DNA from: Chromatiales bacterium
Lineage (GTDB): Bacteria; Pseudomonadota; Gammaproteobacteria; Chromatiales; Chromatiaceae
Assembly: GCA_022360595.1 (NCBI GenBank)
Contig: JAKSCN010000558.1
Location: forward strand, 1-16,534
Reading direction: 5' to 3'
DNA: 16,534 nt
Below are positions 12,526 to 16,534 of this stretch, in pieces. Below the pieces are notes generated by a model. It was given only the letters and a program-made list of their open reading frames with translations. It made no database searches and was not told where the DNA came from. The position numbers and the translations under genes were made by a program. Each line of letters opens with the position of its first letter. Position 1 is the first letter of the stretch.

Positions 12526-14624
12526 AACAGCAGAAAGTAAAACAGGGTTTGGATCAACTGCCGGTGACCCGCTTGAAAGGGGTTGGGCCGAAGAATGCAG
12601 AGCGGCTGGCGCGCATCGGTGTCCAGACGGTGCAGGATGTGCTGTTTCACCTGCCACTGCGGTATGAGGATCGTACTCGTCTGATACCGATAGGGCGTCT
12701 GCGTCCTGGTGATCATGCCGTGATCGAGGGTGAGGTGCAGCGTTCAGAGGTGCGCTTTGGCCGTCGCCGTTCGCTGTTGGTCTACCTGAGCGATCTGAGC
12801 GGCTCTATCACTCTTCGGCTTTTTCATTTCAGCCGCGCCCAACAAGATGGATTTAAGCCCGGCGTTCGATTGCGCTGCTATGGCGAAGTGCGTAATGGGC
12901 CTGCCAGTTACGAGATGGTACATCCGGAGTACCAGCAGGTTGGTGCTAGTGATGACCCGGGTCTCGAGGAGCGGCTGACGCCGATTTATCCGACGACGGA
13001 GGGGATGCATCAGCTCTCTTGGCGAAATATTACCTCGGCGGCGCTGACACTGTTTCAGCAGCAGTCCGACGCCCTACCTGAATGGCTTCCCGAATCTCTT
13101 CTGAAGCGTTACCAGTTTCCCAATCTCTATGAGGCGATCGCCTATCTGCACCGCCCGCCGACGGAGGCGTCGCTCAGCGAACTGGAAGAGGGCAGGCATG
13201 CCACCCAGCGTCGCCTCGCGTTTGAGGAGCTGTTGTCCCATCAACTCAGTTTGCAGCAGTTGCGCCAGCGTCAACGCCGCATCGAAGCGCCAATGTTGAG
13301 TGGAGACGGCAAGCTGCGTCGTCAACTACTCGATGCCCTGCCGTTTCAGCTCACCCAGGCGCAGCAGCGGGTGGTGTCTGAAATTGCCGCAGATATCGAA
13401 CTCGGCTATCCCATGATGCGGTTGGTGCAGGGGGACGTGGGCTCAGGCAAGACCATTGTTGCAGCGATGGCTGCTCTGCAGGCTATCGAATCGGGTCACC
13501 AAGTGGTGCTGATGGCGCCCACCGAGCTGTTGGCTGAGCAGCACTACCGCAATCTATTGAGTTGGCTGGAGCCTTTGAAGGTGACTGTCGGCTGGTTGGC
13601 CGGGCGCCACAAAGGTAAGGTGCGGACAGGATTTTTGGATAGCTTAGCCAGTGGCGATATCCAGGTGGTGATCGGCACCCATGCACTGTTTCAGGATGAT
13701 GTGCTGTTTCATTCGCTCGGCCTGGTGGTGATCGATGAACAGCACCGTTTTGGCGTGCACCAGCGTCTTGCGCTACGTGAGAAAGGGGCTGGGCAGGGGA
13801 GCACTCCCCATCAGTTGATTATGACAGCCACGCCGATTCCACGGACACTGGCGATGACCGCCTACGCCGATCTTGATCTCTCAGTGATTGATGAACTGCC
13901 ACCCGGGCGGACACCAGTTACCACAGTGGCTGTAGCGGATGGGCGACGCGATCAGGTAATTGAGCGGGTGCGGGTGGCTTGTGGTGATGGCCGGCAGGCC
14001 TACTGGGTCTGTACGCTGATCGAGGAGTCTGAAGCGCTTCAGTGTCAGGCGGCTGAGGATACGGCGGAACAGTTGACGGAAGCGTTGCCGATGTTGTCGG
14101 TCGGTCTGGTGCACGGTCGTATGAAGAGCGGTGATAAAGAGCAGGTGATGGCCGCCTTCAAGGCGGGTGAGCTGGATCTGCTGGTGGCGACTACGGTGAT
14201 TGAGGTAGGCGTTGATGTGCCTAATGCCAGCTTGATGATTATCGAGAACCCCGAACGTCTGGGTTTGGCCCAGCTCCATCAGTTGCGTGGTCGGGTGGGG
14301 CGTGGCGCTGTAGAGAGCCACTGTGTGCTGATGTATAAGCCGCCGCTCTCACACAACGCCTCTCAGCGCCTGCGGGTGATGCGCGAGACTAACGACGGCT
14401 TCGTCATTGCGCAAAAGGACTTGGAGCTGCGCGGGCCGGGAGAGGTGCTGGGTACTCGCCAGACAGGGGAGATGCAGTTTCGCATTGCTGATGTGATGCG
14501 CGATCAGCCCATGCTGCCGGCAATTCACGATGCCGCTGAAACCATCCTCAATCAGCACCCGGAGCGGGTTGCCCCACTCATTGCGCGTTGGGTCGGGCAT
14601 AAGCAAGCTTATATCAACGCTTAA
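12522..14624 (+). CDS. recG: ATP-dependent DNA helicase RecG
   Basis: Branch-migrating double-strand DNA helicase that regresses stalled forks and processes recombination intermediates. It has 700 residues against about 693 in E. coli. The N-terminal wedge domain contains LKGVGPKNAERLARIGVQTV and HLPLRYEDRTRLIPI, followed by an OB-type fold. Helicase motifs are GDVGSGKT (Walker A, about residues 304-311), DEQHRFG (motif II, about 404), TATPIPRTLAM (motif III), VHGRMKSGDKEQVM, TTVIEVGVDVPNA and QLRGRVGRG (motif VI). The C-terminus ends in LRGPGEVLGTRQTGEMQFRI, the RecG wedge-clamp region. GTG 12522 is the only usable start: the frame closes at 12474-12476 and no alternative start codon lies between. 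It lacks its own ribosome-binding site. The AT-rich gap upstream holds DnaA boxes. Confidence 0.97.
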   Translation: MKQQKVKQGLDQLPVTRLKGVGPKNAERLARIGVQTVQDVLFHLPLRYEDRTRLIPIGRLRPGDHAVIEGEVQRSEVRFGRRRSLLVYLSDLSGSITLRLFHFSRAQQDGFKPGVRLRCYGEVRNGPASYEMVHPEYQQVGASDDPGLEERLTPIYPTTEGMHQLSWRNITSAALTLFQQQSDALPEWLPESLLKRYQFPNLYEAIAYLHRPPTEASLSELEEGRHATQRRLAFEELLSHQLSLQQLRQRQRRIEAPMLSGDGKLRRQLLDALPFQLTQAQQRVVSEIAADIELGYPMMRLVQGDVGSGKTIVAAMAALQAIESGHQVVLMAPTELLAEQHYRNLLSWLEPLKVTVGWLAGRHKGKVRTGFLDSLASGDIQVVIGTHALFQDDVLFHSLGLVVIDEQHRFGVHQRLALREKGAGQGSTPHQLIMTATPIPRTLAMTAYADLDLSVIDELPPGRTPVTTVAVADGRRDQVIERVRVACGDGRQAYWVCTLIEESEALQCQAAEDTAEQLTEALPMLSVGLVHGRMKSGDKEQVMAAFKAGELDLLVATTVIEVGVDVPNASLMIIENPERLGLAQLHQLRGRVGRGAVESHCVLMYKPPLSHNASQRLRVMRETNDGFVIAQKDLELRGPGEVLGTRQTGEMQFRIADVMRDQPMLPAIHDAAETILNQHPERVAPLIARWVGHKQAYINA

Positions 14625-14688
14625 TGTTGGCCTGGGGCCTGTCAACATTCAGGGTTGTTTTGTGGTCATCACATTTAAGGGCTGCTTA

Positions 14689-14697
14689 TGCGATAAT
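14689..14697 (+). promoter_or_regulatory. ubiC: Extended -10 promoter of ubiC
   Basis: TGCGATAAT reads as an extended -10 (TG-n-GATAAT) about 27 bases before the preferred ubiC start, in the 99-base gap after recG. No clear -35 is seen. A start of transcription near 14704 would make the TTG at 14706 nearly leaderless and favours the TTG at 14724. Confidence 0.4.
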
Positions 14698-14723
14698 CCC
14701 CCCTTTTGTTAACGGGTGTTCTG

Positions 14724-15305
14724 TTGAGTCTTGAAGTACTGCCTCTCTCAAAAGTCGAACCGACCTGGGTCGTGTGTGGTCGTTTGCGCCATTCAGCCGT
14801 TCCGGATGGCCTGGTCGATTGGCTATGGGATAAGGGCTCGTTAACTGCCAAGCTGCGTCGTGTTTGTCCGGGGCGCTTTGCCGTCAATCTGCTGCACCAG
14901 GGGTGGGGGAGATCGCTCTACAGTGAGGAGCGTCTGCTCGGTATGCGTCACGGCACCAGGGCTATCGTGCGTGAGGTAGAGCTGCAGTGTGATGGTGTGC
15001 CTTGGGTCTATGCGCGCACCCTGATCCCAGCCACCAGTCTGCGTGGTGGAGCCAGACGACTGGCTATGTTGGGCACTAAGCCATTGGGTGAGGTGCTGTT
15101 CAGCGACCCCAACGTGGTGCGCGATACCATGGAGATCGCCCGTCTGCAACCACGCCATAAACTGTTTACGGCGGCAATGGCATCCCAAACTGTGATACCC
15201 GGACAGATCTGGGGACGGCGAACGCTGTTTCACCTTGCAGGTGCACCGCTGTTGGTGAATGAGATATTCTTACCCACGCTGGGCCAGTGCGCTGTGGAGG
15301 GCTAA
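14724..15305 (+). CDS. ubiC: Chorismate pyruvate-lyase
   Basis: Cytoplasmic enzyme splitting chorismate into 4-hydroxybenzoate and pyruvate, the first committed step of ubiquinone synthesis. The frame gives 193 residues from TTG 14724, somewhat longer than E. coli UbiC (165), with the extra length mainly in a segment around residues 141-160. Conserved parts are VDWLWDKGSLT, IVREVELQCDGVPWVYARTLIP (R83, matching the product-binding Arg) and WGRRTLFHLAGAPLLVNEIFLP (E180, matching the active-site Glu). No ATG start exists in frame; TTG 14724 with GGGTG about five bases upstream is preferred over TTG 14706. ubiA follows five bases after the stop, as in E. coli. Confidence 0.9.
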   Translation: MSLEVLPLSKVEPTWVVCGRLRHSAVPDGLVDWLWDKGSLTAKLRRVCPGRFAVNLLHQGWGRSLYSEERLLGMRHGTRAIVREVELQCDGVPWVYARTLIPATSLRGGARRLAMLGTKPLGEVLFSDPNVVRDTMEIARLQPRHKLFTAAMASQTVIPGQIWGRRTLFHLAGAPLLVNEIFLPTLGQCAVEG

Positions 15306-15310
15306 GTTGT

Positions 15311-16213
15311 ATGAACGTTGAAATGAATACCAAAGTCAGTATGACCGATCGTCTGGCTATCTATGCCAAACTGATCCGTTTCCACCGTCCGATTGGAACG
15401 CTGCTGCTGCTCTGGCCGGCTCTCTGGGCGCTGTGGCTCGCCAGTGATGGCAAGCCTCCCTGGGCGGTGGTGGTGATTTTTATTCTGGGTGTATTCCTGA
15501 TGCGTTCTGCCGGTTGTGCCATCAATGACTATGCCGATCGCGGCTTTGACGACAAGGTGGAGCGCACCGTGGATCGCCCTTTGGCGCAAGGACTGATCAA
15601 ACCGAAAGAGGCGCTGATGGTCTTTGGCGTGTTGGTTCTCTGCGCCTTTGGTTTGGTATTGCTGCTCAATAATCTCACCATCATGATGTCGGTGGTGGCG
15701 GTGGTGTTGGCAACCATCTACCCCTTTATGAAGCGCTACACCCACCTGCCGCAACTGGTGTTGGGGATGGCCTTTGGCTGGGCGGTACCGATGGCCTTTA
15801 CCGCGATCGATAACGCCATGCCCCCCCCTTATGTCTGGATTCTGTTTATCACCACGGTAATCTGGGTGCTGATCTACGACACCGAATATGCCATGGTGGA
15901 TCGTGAAGATGATCTGAAAGTGGGTATTAAATCGACAGCCATTCTATTTGGTGAAAACGATCGCCTGATGATCGGCATTCTACAGCTTGTCACGCTGGGC
16001 TTGTTGGTGCTGGTCGGGATAAAGGCGGAGATGGGCTTTATCTACTATCTCGGGGTGATGGGCGCCGGCTTATCGGCACTCTACCAGCAGTACCTGATTC
16101 GTGAACGTGAGCCGGCCAACTGTTTTCGTGCTTTTCTGGAGAACAACACCTTTGGGATGGTGATATTCATCGGTATCTTTCTGGACTACATGGTCCGAGG
16201 TTGGTCGGTCTAA
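15311..16213 (+). CDS. ubiA: 4-hydroxybenzoate polyprenyltransferase
   Basis: Integral inner-membrane enzyme that attaches the polyprenyl tail to 4-hydroxybenzoate, the second step of ubiquinone synthesis. It has 300 residues, close to E. coli UbiA (290). Two Asp-rich magnesium-diphosphate motifs are present: NDYADRGFDDKVERT (about residues 72-86) and YDTEYAMVDREDDLKVGIK (about 190-208). Also typical are the N-terminal RPIGTLLLLWPALWALWLA, the PFMKRYTHLPQLVLGMAFGW segment and about eight or nine membrane helices. ATG 15311 is chosen because GGAGG (15296-15300) lies ten bases upstream; GTG/ATG alternatives nearby change only a few residues. It is coupled to ubiC and ends before a strong bidirectional terminator. 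Confidence 0.97.
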   Translation: MNVEMNTKVSMTDRLAIYAKLIRFHRPIGTLLLLWPALWALWLASDGKPPWAVVVIFILGVFLMRSAGCAINDYADRGFDDKVERTVDRPLAQGLIKPKEALMVFGVLVLCAFGLVLLLNNLTIMMSVVAVVLATIYPFMKRYTHLPQLVLGMAFGWAVPMAFTAIDNAMPPPYVWILFITTVIWVLIYDTEYAMVDREDDLKVGIKSTAILFGENDRLMIGILQLVTLGLLVLVGIKAEMGFIYYLGVMGAGLSALYQQYLIREREPANCFRAFLENNTFGMVIFIGIFLDYMVRGWSV

Positions 16214-16239
16214 CTTGATCGCCACTGTTGAGCGTAAAA

Positions 16240-16272
16240 AAGCCCCGGACTGGATGATCAGTACCGGGGCTT
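16240..16272. terminator. Bidirectional intrinsic terminator between ubiA and the dsrA-like gene
   Basis: AAGCCCCGG (16240-16248) pairs perfectly with CCGGGGCTT (16264-16272), extended by ACTG/CAGT inside with one bulged A and a GATGAT loop. An A-run precedes the stem and TTAATTTTTC follows, so it can stop transcription on both strands. It closes both ubiCA and the convergent gene. Confidence 0.88.
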
Positions 16273-16294
16273 AATTTTTCTTGTTCAAGTTGGC

Positions 16295-16534
16295 TTAGTT
16301 GGCAGCTTGACGCTCTTCCCACTTGGTTGCTTCGTTGTCCCAATCGTCGGTACGGACGTATGGGTTCATACGTGGACGCTCGATCATATTCGGATCGATC
16401 TCCAGGCCAATACCTTCCAGGAAGTTTACCAAGCCGATGCGCTCGATCATCTCACCGGTGCGCTCGTGCTCCAGGGCGTTCTCGGCGAAGAAGTCGAGGA
16501 TTTCGGTGGCCAGTTCACCCAGCTTTTCGAAGTC
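16295..16534 (-). CDS. dsrA: C-terminal end of dissimilatory sulfite reductase alpha subunit (reverse type), partial
   Basis: The last 79 residues of a protein entering from the right edge, in frame to TAA at 16295-16297. The helix EILDFFAENALEHERTGEMI, then ERIGLVNFLEGIGLEIDPNM and ERPRMNPYVRTDDWDNEATK match what I know of DsrA C-termini (R/GE-x-I-xR, FLE-x-x-GL, DP-x-M, PR-x-NPY). The form fits the oxidative, reverse-acting enzyme of sulfur-oxidising bacteria. If so, it is cytoplasmic and oxidises sulfide-level sulfur to sulfite. Oddly, nothing follows it: the bidirectional terminator and convergent ubiA lie directly downstream, whereas dsrB normally follows dsrA. Only the end is visible, so identification rests on a short stretch. 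Confidence 0.65.
   Translation of the reverse strand, partial: DFEKLGELATEILDFFAENALEHERTGEMIERIGLVNFLEGIGLEIDPNMIERPRMNPYVRTDDWDNEATKWEERQAAN

Noticed and set aside
1..16534. CRISPR array or tRNA/rRNA genes
   Set aside because: No regularly spaced short repeats and no cloverleaf or rRNA signature noticed on either strand. The only strong repeats are the inverted arms at 8220-8418.

Overview
The window looks like chromosomal DNA from a free-living or symbiotic gammaproteobacterium with sulfur-oxidiser character. The housekeeping genes (argA, argE, ilvD, recG, ubiC, ubiA) are all of proteobacterial/gammaproteobacterial type. A c-type/b-type cytochrome cluster sits at the left end, and the gene cut by the right end reads as the C-terminus of a dissimilatory (reverse-type) sulfite reductase alpha subunit. 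No rRNA, tRNA, CRISPR array or complete insertion sequence was seen.

Layout. (1) 1-2295, minus strand: a tightly packed redox operon. In transcription order it encodes a cytochrome b561-type membrane protein, an SHP-like monohaem cytochrome c (DUF1924), a dihaem cytochrome c (DHC type), a small PepSY protein and an OmpR-type response regulator cut by the window edge. Reading frames overlap or nearly touch at three of the four junctions. The leader (2296-2386) holds two phased 11-bp direct repeats and a perfect 13-bp palindrome next to the first start codon, so the operon probably controls itself through its own two-component system. (2) 2387-6340: argA and argE (both minus) flank a DUF192 lipoprotein (plus) and an AT-rich plus-strand gene with a C-terminal HEPN-type R-x4-H motif, the best candidate here for an acquired RNase/defence-type gene. 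(3) 6427-8208: a TetR-family regulator divergent from a secreted PQQ-dependent sugar-dehydrogenase-like protein, with a palindromic operator candidate on the regulator's -10 box. (4) 8220-8418: a 199-bp element with long nested terminal inverted repeats (MITE-like), ending at the ilvD promoter. (5) 8469-12046: ilvD, an unrecognised plus-strand coiled-coil-like protein, and a convergent SH3-domain membrane-anchored protein. (6) 12047-12521: an unusually AT-rich 475-bp gap with several DnaA-box matches whose flanks resemble boxes of the E. coli origin. (7) 12522-16213: recG, then ubiC-ubiA, the first two committed steps of ubiquinone synthesis, ending in a strong bidirectional terminator shared with the convergent dsrA-like gene.

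How the genes fit together: the cytochrome operon, ubiCA (quinone supply) and the sulfite-reductase-like gene all belong to respiratory electron transfer. ArgA plus ArgE indicate the linear acetylated arginine pathway. The most noteworthy items are the self-contained SHP/DHC/cytochrome b/PepSY/regulator module with its structured leader, the AT-rich HEPN gene, the palindromic mobile-like element, the DnaA-box cluster, and an apparently terminal dsrA without dsrB beside it.
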